From contig OZ243931.1 in assembly GCA_965214055.1 (NCBI GenBank), positions 2,728,001 through 2,792,000 of the forward strand: a DNA stretch of 64,000 bases. Reading direction: 5' to 3'. This DNA is from WTGA01 sp965214055 (GTDB lineage Bacteria > Pseudomonadota > Gammaproteobacteria > Arenicellales > Poriferihabitantaceae). Numbering within the stretch: position 1 is the stretch's first letter; each line of letters opens with the position of its first letter. The translations under genes and the position numbers were made by a program. Shown here piece by piece: positions 53,057 through 61,420 of the stretch. The notes beneath the pieces were generated by a model. The model was not told the DNA's origin, did not search any database, and worked only from the letters and a program-made list of their open reading frames with translations.

Positions 53057-53827
53057 TCACTCCAACAGGTGGTGGTGAAGGATCCGCACCAATTCGTCAG
53101 GTTTTTCAGCGTGAAGCCAGTGACCAGCCCCGGTTATACATTCCATGGTGGCATTCGGAAACAACGATTTCACTGATGCATGATGTTTCTCCCGCAGGTA
53201 ATCCGATTCTGCCCCGGCAATAAATATCATTTCGTGGTCCACCGGGTTGTCGGCCTCGTAGCCCAACAGGCAGGACATGTTGTTCACGATGGCGGACAGA
53301 TTCAAACGCCAGGCAAGTTTTCCATCCCGTCGTTCCAGGTTTTGCATCAAAAACTGCCGCAGAGGCGCTTCATCAATGAATTTTGAAAGTTGTTGATCGA
53401 CCTTTGAGCGTGAATTTTGAACCGTGAAATTCACGGACCACATGGCTTCCACCAGGGTATCGTGATTGTGGCGATACGGTACGGGTGCAATGTCGACAAC
53501 AAATATTTTTCCCAAAGGAAGAAGGGACATCTGGGCAAGGGTCATCGCCGTTTTCCCTCCCATGCTGTGACCAATCAGAATGGGAGAATCGATGGCTCTT
53601 GCAGCAATAAACCCGGCGACGTCTCCGGCCATGTCCTGATAGCGCATGTCATCATGCCAGGGTGATTTCCCATGGTTTCGCAGGTCGAGGGCAAATACAT
53701 GGCAGGAACCGGACAGTGTTCTGGCAATGGAACGCCAGTTACTGGAAGACCCAAAGAGGCCGTGCAGGATAATGACGGCGGGAGCATTGTCGATTCCGAT
53801 TTCTTCAAAGTGCAGTTTCAGACTCAT
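53057..53827 (-). CDS. YbfF-like alpha/beta hydrolase (esterase)
   Basis: The 256-residue alpha/beta hydrolase has VIILHGLFGSSSNW, DLRNHGKSPW, the nucleophile elbow LIGHSMGGKTAM and the catalytic histidine near GAGHWLHAEKPDEL. The combination is typical of YbfF/ABHD11-type esterases that act on short acyl chains. It is divergent from the SDR at 54107. Confidence 0.88.
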   Translation of the reverse strand: MSLKLHFEEIGIDNAPAVIILHGLFGSSSNWRSIARTLSGSCHVFALDLRNHGKSPWHDDMRYQDMAGDVAGFIAARAIDSPILIGHSMGGKTAMTLAQMSLLPLGKIFVVDIAPVPYRHNHDTLVEAMWSVNFTVQNSRSKVDQQLSKFIDEAPLRQFLMQNLERRDGKLAWRLNLSAIVNNMSCLLGYEADNPVDHEMIFIAGAESDYLREKHHASVKSLFPNATMECITGAGHWLHAEKPDELVRILHHHLLE

Positions 53828-54003
53828 GGGACATTCCTATCGAGTAAAAGAGGACATTTCTATTTTGCGTTGACATCAGTATTGTAACTGCCTTGTATCC
53901 TTTTCCAGATCCCAAAGACACGACTACGCTGGTTGGGTATTCGAAAAGATAGTGGGCAGTATCGGCGGAAATTCAGCCCGCTTACCAACCGTGAGATTCA
54001 AGC

Positions 54004-54073
54004 TATTGGGCCAAATACAATTGGGCTTTCTCCAGGAGTGGCATTGCTTTTCATCGGTGTATTTGGCCAAATA
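54004..54073. promoter_or_regulatory. Paired 14-bp palindromes upstream of SDR
   Basis: A perfect palindrome TATTTGGCCAAATA lies at 54060-54073, 33 bp before the SDR ATG, and TATTGGGCCAAATA (one mismatch to it) lies at 54004-54017, 56 bp upstream. Two copies of one palindrome in a divergent promoter region suggest an operator pair. Confidence 0.5.
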
Positions 54074-54106
54074 ACATCCAATTGAATCAATGACCACTAT
54101 ATCCAT

Positions 54107-54838
54107 ATGACTATTAAAGAAACTACTGCACTCGTAACCGGGGCAAGCAGCGGAATAGGGGCGTCGATTGCAAAACAGTTACTTGAAAATGGCTACCGGG
54201 TAATCGGAACGTCCCGGAACAAACAACGCTTAAGTCACCTGCAACAGTCTGCCGAGGGTCGATTTTTCGCCTTGGAACTGGATGTCACGGATACAAATTC
54301 CATTGAGACCCTGTTTCAGAGATTACCCGATCAATGGCTGGAAATTGATATTCTGGTGAATAATGCCGGCTCGGACATTGGCGGAAGAAAACCCTTTCAC
54401 CTGGGAGATTCCAAACACTGGAGAAACACAATCGAGACCAATGTGCAGGGGGTCATTCATCTGACGCATCAGTTGCTCCCGGCAATGGTCAAGCAGGATT
54501 TTGGCGATATCGTGAACATCGGTTCCACATCGGGGCTTCGACCGCTCCCCACGCTGGCGGCCTATACCGCAAGCAAGCATGCGATGGATGGGTTTAGCGA
54601 ATCCCTGCGGATGGAACTGGAGGAAACCGGGATTCGTGTGATGCAGATCCTTCCGGGAATGGTACGCACCGGCTTTGCGGCGGCCCGGTATGCCGATCAA
54701 AAACAGGGAGAACAGTTTTACGATGATTTTGGAAAATGGCTTTTCTCAGATGACGTCGCCAGAACCGTGATCTTTGCCTTGCAGCAACCCCGCCACATGG
54801 TGATATCCAAACTGGTTGTGGTCCCCAAACCGGTGTGA
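54107..54838 (+). CDS. SDR family oxidoreductase, YdfG-like
   Basis: This 243-residue classical short-chain dehydrogenase has the cofactor motif VTGASSGIGASIAKQL, the SRNK segment after strand 2 suggesting NADP, NNAGSDIG, and the catalytic S...YTASK in NIGSTSGLRPLPTLAAYTAS. PGMVRTGF and the C-terminal basic tail fit the YdfG/serine 3-dehydrogenase group. No strong ribosome site precedes the ATG. The substrate is not known. Confidence 0.88.
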   Translation: MTIKETTALVTGASSGIGASIAKQLLENGYRVIGTSRNKQRLSHLQQSAEGRFFALELDVTDTNSIETLFQRLPDQWLEIDILVNNAGSDIGGRKPFHLGDSKHWRNTIETNVQGVIHLTHQLLPAMVKQDFGDIVNIGSTSGLRPLPTLAAYTASKHAMDGFSESLRMELEETGIRVMQILPGMVRTGFAAARYADQKQGEQFYDDFGKWLFSDDVARTVIFALQQPRHMVISKLVVVPKPV

Positions 54839-55055
54839 TTCAACCTCGACCGGATGATTCTTGCTCGGGCCGAAACGGTTGCGGGGTTCGTGTCTTGCAC
54901 GGCATGCAGAATACACATGCGTGCCACCAGTGGTTCAGGTTGGTGAGGTGAGAACAGCGTGTTACCAAGGAGATATTGCAAACTCCTATTTGCTGTATTA
55001 TTGTCTGTCGAAAACAAGTAACAGCGGTTTGCAGACGAAGACAACGAGGTAGGGT
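54839..55055 (+). promoter_or_regulatory. Region upstream of the sulfur gene cluster
   Basis: A 217-bp gap comes before yeeE. The right half turns AT-rich (TGCTGTATTATTGTC, about 54989-55003) and probably holds the promoter of the sulfur cluster. GAGGTAGG before the ATG at 55056 is a usable ribosome site. Confidence 0.35.
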
Positions 55056-56252
55056 ATGAACACATCGGAACCGACTTCCAGCTTCATGGATACGATTGGA
55101 AAGGGATTTGACGCATTATTTGGAAAGCAATGGGCTGCCTGGGTGGCCGGGATACTCCTTGCCGTTTCCAACATCCTGTTGTTTGCCTATGAAAAACCCT
55201 GGAGTGCCGCCGATGGCGTGCGAAACTGGGGAGACTGGGTATTCAACACGCTCGGGTTGGCGGACAAGGTGATTATTGCTCCTCACCTTTATTCCACTTC
55301 CCTGCTCAACTTCGGAGTGGTCGGCGGCGCCCTTGCAGCTGCTTTGCTGGCCGGACAGTTCCGGGTTCAGACCGCACCGGCCTTTGAATTGCTCAAGGGA
55401 CTGGTCGGCGGTATTCTGATGGGGGTCGGTGCCGCGATGGCCTTCGGTTGCAATATCGGCGGTTTCTTCAGCGCAACCAGCGCATTGTCCTTGGCAGGCC
55501 TTGCGATGATGGCCGGCCTGATGATCGGGGTTTACATCGGGTTGAGACTCCTGATCCTGGAGGTCACTCACCTGGATTTTGCGGCGTCCGCACCGGCGCC
55601 GAACTCAGGCAGGAGCGGGATCCTTTCGAGCGAAAAAAACCAGAAAAGACTGGGTATTCTGGTCCTGGCGTCGGGGCTGGCCATTGCGCTGTCGTATGAT
55701 GGCTTTGATTATCCTGTGCGCGCCGGTTTTCTTTTGTTCGGGTTGGTTATTGGTGTGGTGATGCAGCGCTCCCGATTCTGTTTCGTGAAGGCCTTCCGGG
55801 AACCGTTCCTGACCGGTGATGGCGAAATGACCAAAGCGGTCATCCTTGCGGTGGTGATCGGTGTACTGGGGTTTTCCATTCTCAAATGGACAGACCTGAA
55901 GGACTGGGATGCACAGGTATCCTCCGCCTTTTGGATGGGGAGTCTCCTCGGTGGCATTATCTTTGGTGTGGGAATGTCCATCAGTGGCGGATGTGCGACC
56001 GGTTGTCTCTGGCGGGCGGGAGAAGGTCAGATCAAGCTGTGGGTGGCCATCGCCGCTTTCAGTTTGTCCGGCTCGCTGTTCCGGGGGTGGCTGGAAGACA
56101 GCGGCTGGTTGATGAAACTGGGGGAACCGGTCTTTCTTCCGGATTTCATGAGTTGGAAAATGTCCATCGCTGCGGTGCTGGGCCTGATGGTTCTTTGGTA
56201 TCTGCTCGTCGTTTGGAATGAAGCAAAAAAACGACTGGTGGTGGCCTGGTAA
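55056..56252 (+). CDS. YeeE/YedE-family sulfur transporter
   Basis: The 398-residue membrane protein of the YeeE/YedE (TsuA, SoxT) family has ten or so hydrophobic segments in two related halves. Conserved cysteine loops are GVGAAMAFGCNIGGFFSAT (first half) and GVGMSISGGCATGCLWRAGE (second half), and MQRSRFCFVKAFR stands between. Members import thiosulfate or sulfur species. Placement in front of soxY and TusA supports a sulfur role. The C-terminal helix region ends with a basic tail. Confidence 0.88.
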   Translation: MNTSEPTSSFMDTIGKGFDALFGKQWAAWVAGILLAVSNILLFAYEKPWSAADGVRNWGDWVFNTLGLADKVIIAPHLYSTSLLNFGVVGGALAAALLAGQFRVQTAPAFELLKGLVGGILMGVGAAMAFGCNIGGFFSATSALSLAGLAMMAGLMIGVYIGLRLLILEVTHLDFAASAPAPNSGRSGILSSEKNQKRLGILVLASGLAIALSYDGFDYPVRAGFLLFGLVIGVVMQRSRFCFVKAFREPFLTGDGEMTKAVILAVVIGVLGFSILKWTDLKDWDAQVSSAFWMGSLLGGIIFGVGMSISGGCATGCLWRAGEGQIKLWVAIAAFSLSGSLFRGWLEDSGWLMKLGEPVFLPDFMSWKMSIAAVLGLMVLWYLLVVWNEAKKRLVVAW

Positions 56253-56343
56253 GAATTGTATCCATGCCAAGTTGAGAGCTAAATCGGAAACTGCTATTAT
56301 GCAAGGGATTCATTAATAACTTACGGTAATTGTGGAGGAAACT

Positions 56344-57642
56344 ATGAAAAGCAAATCGATCATTACAGCGTCTTTGTGTACGCTGACCTTGTTGATCGGG
56401 GCAACATTCATGTCTCTGGAGGCGAAAAGCTCTTCAGCTAAAAAATTCGGTGCACCCACCGAAGGCATGAGTGCCGAGGAATACCAGTCCCTGGTTTTCC
56501 TGGACCCCCAAAACACGACACGCATGGATTGGGATGCGGTGCAGGGCATGGATGGAAATTTCCTGATCGACAACCAGGGCGAGCCCACGGTTTCGGTAGT
56601 GGATTATGAAAAAGGGGTCACTTCAAGAAAAATTGATATGGGTGAAACCGGAAACCATCACCTCTGGGTGATTCCGGGTGCGCGCTATGTCTGGTCCTCA
56701 CAGCGTTATGAATCCGACCAATTCTGGACAATCGACCTGACAACCCAGGAAGTCGTGGATAAATTCAGCGTCAGCATGAATGGCACGACTGTCATTGCTC
56801 CGCTGCATGTGGGATTTGCCTACACCAAACCACTGGCGGTGGTCGGAAACATCCTGGACAAGGAGCATGGCTACCTGACCTTTCTCAGTACCGTTACCCG
56901 ACGGCCGATTGAAACAATTGAACTGAGTTGTCATGGTGCACGCGATGCCATGTTCAATCTGGACGACTCGTTGATTTTCAGCACCTGTCAGCAAGAACCC
57001 AAGGGCGTGTCAATCATTGATGTGGCTACGCGCAAGGAAATTAAAATGGTCCCGGTTTCCGGAAGCCGTGCGGGAGCCATGACCGCGGATGGAAAATACT
57101 TCCTGGCCGCGGCCAAGGGTTCCATCGTCATCTTCGATGCCAATACCGGTGACAAGATCAAGTCTATCGAAGTCCCGGGCGGCGGCGGTAACATCACCTG
57201 CCTGTCAGACAGTTCCAAGTGTTATGGCGGATTGCGCAAAGCAGAAGCCGTGGCAGTGGTTGACATGAGTACCCTGGAATTGACGAAAGTCATCGAAACC
57301 GGTCCGGATGCGAATCGACTGTACGTGAACCCCGCGAACCCACGCTATGGATTGTTCGCGAATGAAGGGGGGAAATCGGATATTGTGACAGTGATTGATA
57401 CCCAGGAAGACGTTGCGGTGAAAAATATTATCACTGGTCTTGGGCCTCATAATATTGCCTTTAATCCTGAAGGCACCCGCGCCGCCGTGACCACAAAGAA
57501 AGAAACGGTGGCCTCGTTGATCGACACCTCGTCAGCAGATCCAATGGAATGGGATACCATTACTACGGAACTGTCTGCCGGCATACAAAACAACGGTGTC
57601 CGCTGGGTACCCAGCCCCGAAGCGTTGAAGGCCGTATTGTAA
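56344..57642 (+). CDS. Secreted beta-propeller protein with channel-like histidines
   Basis: This 432-residue protein has a signal peptide (residues 1-28) and YVTN-type propeller repeats (about 70-430), such as GPHNIAFNPEGTRAAVTT and NRLYVNPANPRYGLFANEGG. GGAGGAAACT lies before the ATG at 56344. It has only six histidines, at 105, 106, 155, 175, 197 and 369. Four of the sites start blade strands (GNHHLWV, PLHVGF, SCHGARDAMF, GPHNIAF), a layout that in N2O reductase and thiocyanate dehydrogenase places histidines around copper in the centre. No experimental relative is recognised. It precedes soxY by 97 bp, and a Sco copper chaperone follows in the cluster. I infer a copper oxidoreductase acting on a sulfur compound. 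Confidence 0.7.
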   Translation: MKSKSIITASLCTLTLLIGATFMSLEAKSSSAKKFGAPTEGMSAEEYQSLVFLDPQNTTRMDWDAVQGMDGNFLIDNQGEPTVSVVDYEKGVTSRKIDMGETGNHHLWVIPGARYVWSSQRYESDQFWTIDLTTQEVVDKFSVSMNGTTVIAPLHVGFAYTKPLAVVGNILDKEHGYLTFLSTVTRRPIETIELSCHGARDAMFNLDDSLIFSTCQQEPKGVSIIDVATRKEIKMVPVSGSRAGAMTADGKYFLAAAKGSIVIFDANTGDKIKSIEVPGGGGNITCLSDSSKCYGGLRKAEAVAVVDMSTLELTKVIETGPDANRLYVNPANPRYGLFANEGGKSDIVTVIDTQEDVAVKNIITGLGPHNIAFNPEGTRAAVTTKKETVASLIDTSSADPMEWDTITTELSAGIQNNGVRWVPSPEALKAVL

Positions 57643-57685
57643 TTTCGGGAAATCCTTTGTATTAACCCGATAGCGATCTGAACAA

Positions 57686-57713
57686 GGCGCCAGGCTCTTT
57701 TTAGTCTGGCGCC
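57686..57713 (+). terminator. Hairpin between propeller gene and soxY
   Basis: An 11-bp stem (GGCGCCAGGCT / AGTCTGGCGCC, one G-T pair) encloses a CTTTTT loop 43 bp after the propeller stop and 26 bp before soxY. There is no T-run after the stem. It may be an attenuator or a processing signal that sets different levels for the two genes. Confidence 0.5.
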
Positions 57714-57739
57714 GGTCGCTTGATCCAGAGAAGAAGACT

Positions 57740-58201
57740 ATGACTGATTTAACAACCCGACGTGATTTTCTGCGGTATGCCATGGTGGGGGGGCTGATGG
57801 TACCCATTACCGGGGTAAGTCTGATCGACCGGGCTCACGCAAAAGCATTTAATTTCATCGCCGATCCCGAAAATCCGACTGAACTGGAAAAGATGCACAT
57901 GGCGAAGGTCACGCTGCCGCCGGTGGTGGAAGATGGCAGCCAGGCCCCCATTCAGGTGGAAATGAACCATCACCCCATGGATGACGACCACTATATCAAA
58001 AGCATCCAGCTGGTCAGCTTCAATGATCCCGTGCAGACCAAGGGGACCTTTTATCTGTCTCCTGCCAACGGAGAAGCGTTTCTCAGCACACAGATCCGTC
58101 TGAATGGCGGAGAAAGTGAGGTCTGGGTCATATCCGAGTGCAACCAGCACGGAAGGTGGGCAACCAGCAGATATACGAAGGTCGCGGCAGGGGGATGCTG
58201 A
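57740..58201 (+). CDS. soxY: Sulfur carrier protein SoxY, ends at GGC
   Basis: This 153-residue periplasmic protein has a twin-arginine signal (TTRRDFLRYAMVGGLM) and the SoxY fold (ADPENPTELEKMHMAKVTLP and the later strands). SoxY carries sulfur intermediates on the cysteine of a C-terminal GGCGG swinging arm. Here the arm ends directly at the cysteine: the last residues are AAGGC and TGA follows. soxZ is present downstream, separated by the SoxB-like gene. Confidence 0.88.
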   Translation: MTDLTTRRDFLRYAMVGGLMVPITGVSLIDRAHAKAFNFIADPENPTELEKMHMAKVTLPPVVEDGSQAPIQVEMNHHPMDDDHYIKSIQLVSFNDPVQTKGTFYLSPANGEAFLSTQIRLNGGESEVWVISECNQHGRWATSRYTKVAAGGC

Positions 58202-58229
58202 ACTGAACGACTTGCGGAGTCTCTGGACT

Positions 58230-59849
58230 ATGCGAACCATTCACTGGTTGGTCTCTTTGCTGATACTCTGTGTTGGTCTGCCAGCATCTTCGCTGGCTGG
58301 CGATGGGCAGGTGCGTCTCATCAGCACCAACGACATCCACTCCTACATGCGTCCCATCCACTACCGGTACCTGGACGAGCCGCGTCCCTGGGGGATCCAG
58401 TCCATGGAAGGAGACTACATCGAGAAGGCCCACTATGAAGGCAAGGTGGGCGGGATGGCACATGTTGCAACAGTCATCAAACGGCTTCGTTCGGAAGTCT
58501 CTGGAAAGGCTCTGGTATTGGACAGCGGAGACACCTGGCATGGCTCCGGACTGTCATACTTTGACCAGGGGCGCTCGATGGTGAAAGTGATGAATACCAT
58601 CGGGTACGATGCCATGGCACCGGGTAACTGGGAATACATCTACCCTCAGGAACACATGCTTGAACTGGTCGAACAGGCTGAATTTTCGGTTCTGGCCCAT
58701 AACCTGGTTGACAAGGATTGGGGGGACCCGGTACTGGACCAGTATGTGGTCCGCCAGGTCGGGGACCTGAAAATCGCCATCATTGGCATGACCTATCCCT
58801 GGACCGCGCTCACTTCAGCAATCACGGGGGCGGCCCAGTGGTGGGATTTTGGCATCCGGGAGGCGGAAGCCGAAGAACTGGTTGAACAGATTAAAAACGA
58901 TGAAAACCCGGACCTCATCGTATTGATTTCGCATGCCGGCTACGGCATGGACCAGAAATTTGCCCAACGGGTGGACGGCATTGACGTGGTGGTCAGCGGA
59001 CACACCCACAATCCGATCTTCGACCCGGTCGTCTACAATGACACGATTGTGTATGAGAGTGGCGCGCACGGTGAATTCGTATCCAGTATCGATCTGGATA
59101 TCCGGGATGGAAAGATCGACAGCTATCGGTATCAGCTGGTCAAGGTTCAGCAGGATCATGTTCCAGCGGACCCGGAAGTTGCCAGGCTGGTAGACGAGGC
59201 GTATGCGCCACATGCGGACAGATTGAACGAGGTGGTCGGCGAGGCACAGGGGATGTTCTACCGCCGGGATTACTGGCAAAGCACGATGGGCAACCTGATT
59301 ACGGATTCTTTACGGGACATCGGGACGACCGATATCAGTTTTTTCCCGGCATGGCGCTACGGTGCAACGCTGATGCCCGGTCAAATCACCGCAGAGGATA
59401 TCTACAACATCATTCCCACCGACGGGCACATTTTTACCTATACAATGCCTGGCAGGGAAATCAAGAACCTGCTTGAGAATATTCTGGATGGGGTGGTGGG
59501 CCGTGATCCTTATGCGCGGGTCGGCGGCGACATGCTGCGGTTTTCCGGGCTGAAAATCGTGTACGATACCGCCGGAAAGAGGGGAGAGCGGGTGGTTTCC
59601 ATGGTCACCGCGGACGACCAGCCTTTCTCAATGGAGAAGGAATATTCCATTGCATCCGTCCATACCCGGTTTCAGGACAACCCCATGTTTTCCGCCCGCG
59701 ACATCGTCGACACCGGAAAAGTATTTGTTGAGGAACTGATCAGCTATATCCGTACCCATTCTCCCATTTCCCCCGACCTGGACAACCGGATCGTCGCACG
59801 TGGCTCCGATGATTCTGCAGAGGTCCCGGTTTCCGCAACCAATCAATGA
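58230..59849 (+). CDS. soxB: SoxB-like metallophosphoesterase/5'-nucleotidase
   Basis: This 539-residue periplasmic protein of the 5'-nucleotidase family starts at the ATG at 58230 with a Sec-type signal peptide. Motifs are STNDIHSYMRP (D35, H37), LDSGDTWHGS (D98, D101), APGNWEYIY (N133), LISHAGYG and VSGHTHNPIF; the C-terminal nucleotidase domain follows (NLITDSLRD and beyond). The GNWE form with Trp in place of the usual His of GNHE resembles SoxB, which has GHWE. The thiosulfohydrolase SoxB frees sulfate from SoxY. The sequence is divergent and lacks a Tat signal, so a related activity is possible. It sits between soxY and soxZ. Confidence 0.72.
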   Translation: MRTIHWLVSLLILCVGLPASSLAGDGQVRLISTNDIHSYMRPIHYRYLDEPRPWGIQSMEGDYIEKAHYEGKVGGMAHVATVIKRLRSEVSGKALVLDSGDTWHGSGLSYFDQGRSMVKVMNTIGYDAMAPGNWEYIYPQEHMLELVEQAEFSVLAHNLVDKDWGDPVLDQYVVRQVGDLKIAIIGMTYPWTALTSAITGAAQWWDFGIREAEAEELVEQIKNDENPDLIVLISHAGYGMDQKFAQRVDGIDVVVSGHTHNPIFDPVVYNDTIVYESGAHGEFVSSIDLDIRDGKIDSYRYQLVKVQQDHVPADPEVARLVDEAYAPHADRLNEVVGEAQGMFYRRDYWQSTMGNLITDSLRDIGTTDISFFPAWRYGATLMPGQITAEDIYNIIPTDGHIFTYTMPGREIKNLLENILDGVVGRDPYARVGGDMLRFSGLKIVYDTAGKRGERVVSMVTADDQPFSMEKEYSIASVHTRFQDNPMFSARDIVDTGKVFVEELISYIRTHSPISPDLDNRIVARGSDDSAEVPVSATNQ

Positions 59850-59874
59850 ATATATCAACCACAGGAACATACCC

Positions 59875-60225
59875 ATGGCAGATAAAATAAAGCCTCCAAG
59901 AATGCGACTTGGAAGGAACATCAAGCAAGACGAAGTGGTCAAGGTTAAGGTCCGGTTCGAGCACCCTTCGTTTACCGGATTGGGCCAGGTCGACACAGAG
60001 ACCAGCCCGGCATTCAATCGTGCCGTGCCCGTGTCGTTCATTCGAAACATGCTGGTCTATTACGGGGAAGACCTGATCAGCCGATTCAGCATGACTTCGG
60101 CAATCGCTGACAGCCCGCTTTTTACCTTCAAGATCAAAGCGACCAAGGAGGCACCGCTGAAGGTGGTATTTGTTGGCAATGCCGGTGAGCGTTGGGAAAC
60201 CGTGAAAGACGTCAAGATTTCTTGA
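59875..60225 (+). CDS. soxZ: Sulfur carrier subunit SoxZ
   Basis: The 116-residue protein has the SoxZ beta-sandwich signature VVKVKVRFEHPSFTGL, VPVSFIRNMLVYYGEDLISR and FTFKIKATKEAPLKVVFV. It forms a heterodimer with SoxY. I start at the ATG at 59875 (MADKIKPPRMRLGR), which follows a GGAACA weak ribosome site and a 25-bp gap after soxB. Its stop is 59 bp before the cytochrome gene. Confidence 0.9.
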   Translation: MADKIKPPRMRLGRNIKQDEVVKVKVRFEHPSFTGLGQVDTETSPAFNRAVPVSFIRNMLVYYGEDLISRFSMTSAIADSPLFTFKIKATKEAPLKVVFVGNAGERWETVKDVKIS

Positions 60226-60284
60226 TTTCATCTTCTACTGATGTCACCGACTGTCTCGTGTACAACTGTTATTCAGGTCAAATC

Positions 60285-60980
60285 ATGAAAAGAGCCTTTT
60301 TCTCCGGCATATCCGCGTTGCTAGTGACTTTTTATACAACTGCAAATGCCCAGGCAGCAGTTGAAATGTTCGAAATCGAAGGTCTGATTTCTCCCGCAAG
60401 CCCCAAGGCGCTGGTTTCTGAACTGGAAGCCCAGCTTGGAGTTCGTGTAACCGATCTTAACCTGAAAAATACCGAATCCGGCTGGCCGGTTCTTACCGTC
60501 GAGTTTGATTCCGACACGGTTTCGGTGGGCGATATCGAAAAAACGATTGGAGGGATCGAAGATCCGGCAGGTCACAAGTACCGGGTTCATACTGGCCCAC
60601 CCAACTCGAATACGGCCTACACCGACGAGGAAGTGGCCGCAATGGCCGCATTGGGCCCGGGTCTCCCTGATATCGTGCCGGTATCCAATCCGGTGGCCGT
60701 TACCGACGAGTCGGTTGCGAACGGCAAAGCCCTGTACGAGAAAAACTGTACAACCTGCCATGGATTGAATGGTAGTGGTCAAGGTCCGGCTGCCCATGGC
60801 ATCATGACTTTTCCCCGCCAGCTCTGGGTCTGGAACAACGCACCCGCATCCGCGGATGACTACCTGTACTGGTTCATCACCAACGGGCGCAATGAAATGC
60901 CGCCGTGGGGAGTCATTCTGTCGGAGAATGAACGCTGGGACCTGATTAACTATATCAAGACGTTGTCGAAACCTGAATAG
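60285..60980 (+). CDS. Cytochrome c with N-terminal HMA-like domain
   Basis: The 231-residue exported protein starts at 60285 (MKRAFFSGISALLVTFYTTA), a signal peptide. Residues about 28-100 have a beta-alpha-beta-beta-alpha-beta pattern like a heavy-metal-associated domain but without its CxxC. Residues about 140-230 are a monohaem cytochrome c with CTTCHGLNGSG (C155, C158, H159) and a probable Met205 ligand in NEMPPWG. It could pass electrons from the Sox or propeller step to an oxidase. Upstream in-frame ATG at 60192 overlaps soxZ. Confidence 0.82.
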   Translation: MKRAFFSGISALLVTFYTTANAQAAVEMFEIEGLISPASPKALVSELEAQLGVRVTDLNLKNTESGWPVLTVEFDSDTVSVGDIEKTIGGIEDPAGHKYRVHTGPPNSNTAYTDEEVAAMAALGPGLPDIVPVSNPVAVTDESVANGKALYEKNCTTCHGLNGSGQGPAAHGIMTFPRQLWVWNNAPASADDYLYWFITNGRNEMPPWGVILSENERWDLINYIKTLSKPE

Positions 60981-60997
60981 CGAGTACCATCACGACT

Positions 60998-61420
60998 GTG
61001 GATATCACCCGGGACATTGCCAGTGCCAGGTACCACACGGAGGATTTTGAGGTACTGCTGGAGGATCTGCTCACCGAAATCAGGACCCGAAACTACCGGG
61101 TTACCCGAATCAACCACATTGACAATATCCATGACCGGCGCGAGGCGGGGATCAATGTGACGATTGGGTTCACGCACTACAAGATTGTTGAATTCTGCAA
61201 TCTGAACAGTTGCAGTGAACTGATATCGGCCGATTTGTCGTCCGGTGTCTTTATGCCGGTAAAATTTGTGGTGTACCAGGAAAATGAACAGGACGAGGTC
61301 ACCATTGCTTTTTTGAAACCCACCGCATTTGCTGCCCTGTACCAATCGGAGTCCTTGACCCGGGTCGCGGCAGACCTGGAAAAGGACATGACGGAGATAC
61401 TCGATGAAATGGGTTATTAG
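60998..61420 (+). CDS. DUF302 family protein
   Basis: This 140-residue protein matches the DUF302 pattern, with FEVLLEDLLTEIRTRNYRVT at the front, VTIGFTHYKIVEFCNLNSCS, and LMPCK-like VFMPVKFVVYQENEQDEVTI. It starts with GTG at 60998, 17 bp after the cytochrome stop. The family function is unknown; it often occurs with cytochromes and thiosulfate genes. The 3' end overlaps the Sco gene by 17 bp. Confidence 0.8.
   Translation: MDITRDIASARYHTEDFEVLLEDLLTEIRTRNYRVTRINHIDNIHDRREAGINVTIGFTHYKIVEFCNLNSCSELISADLSSGVFMPVKFVVYQENEQDEVTIAFLKPTAFAALYQSESLTRVAADLEKDMTEILDEMGY

Noticed and set aside
53924..54106. 60-codon minus-strand frame in the divergent gap before the SDR
   Set aside because: No ribosome site or family resemblance, and it covers the palindrome pair that looks regulatory.
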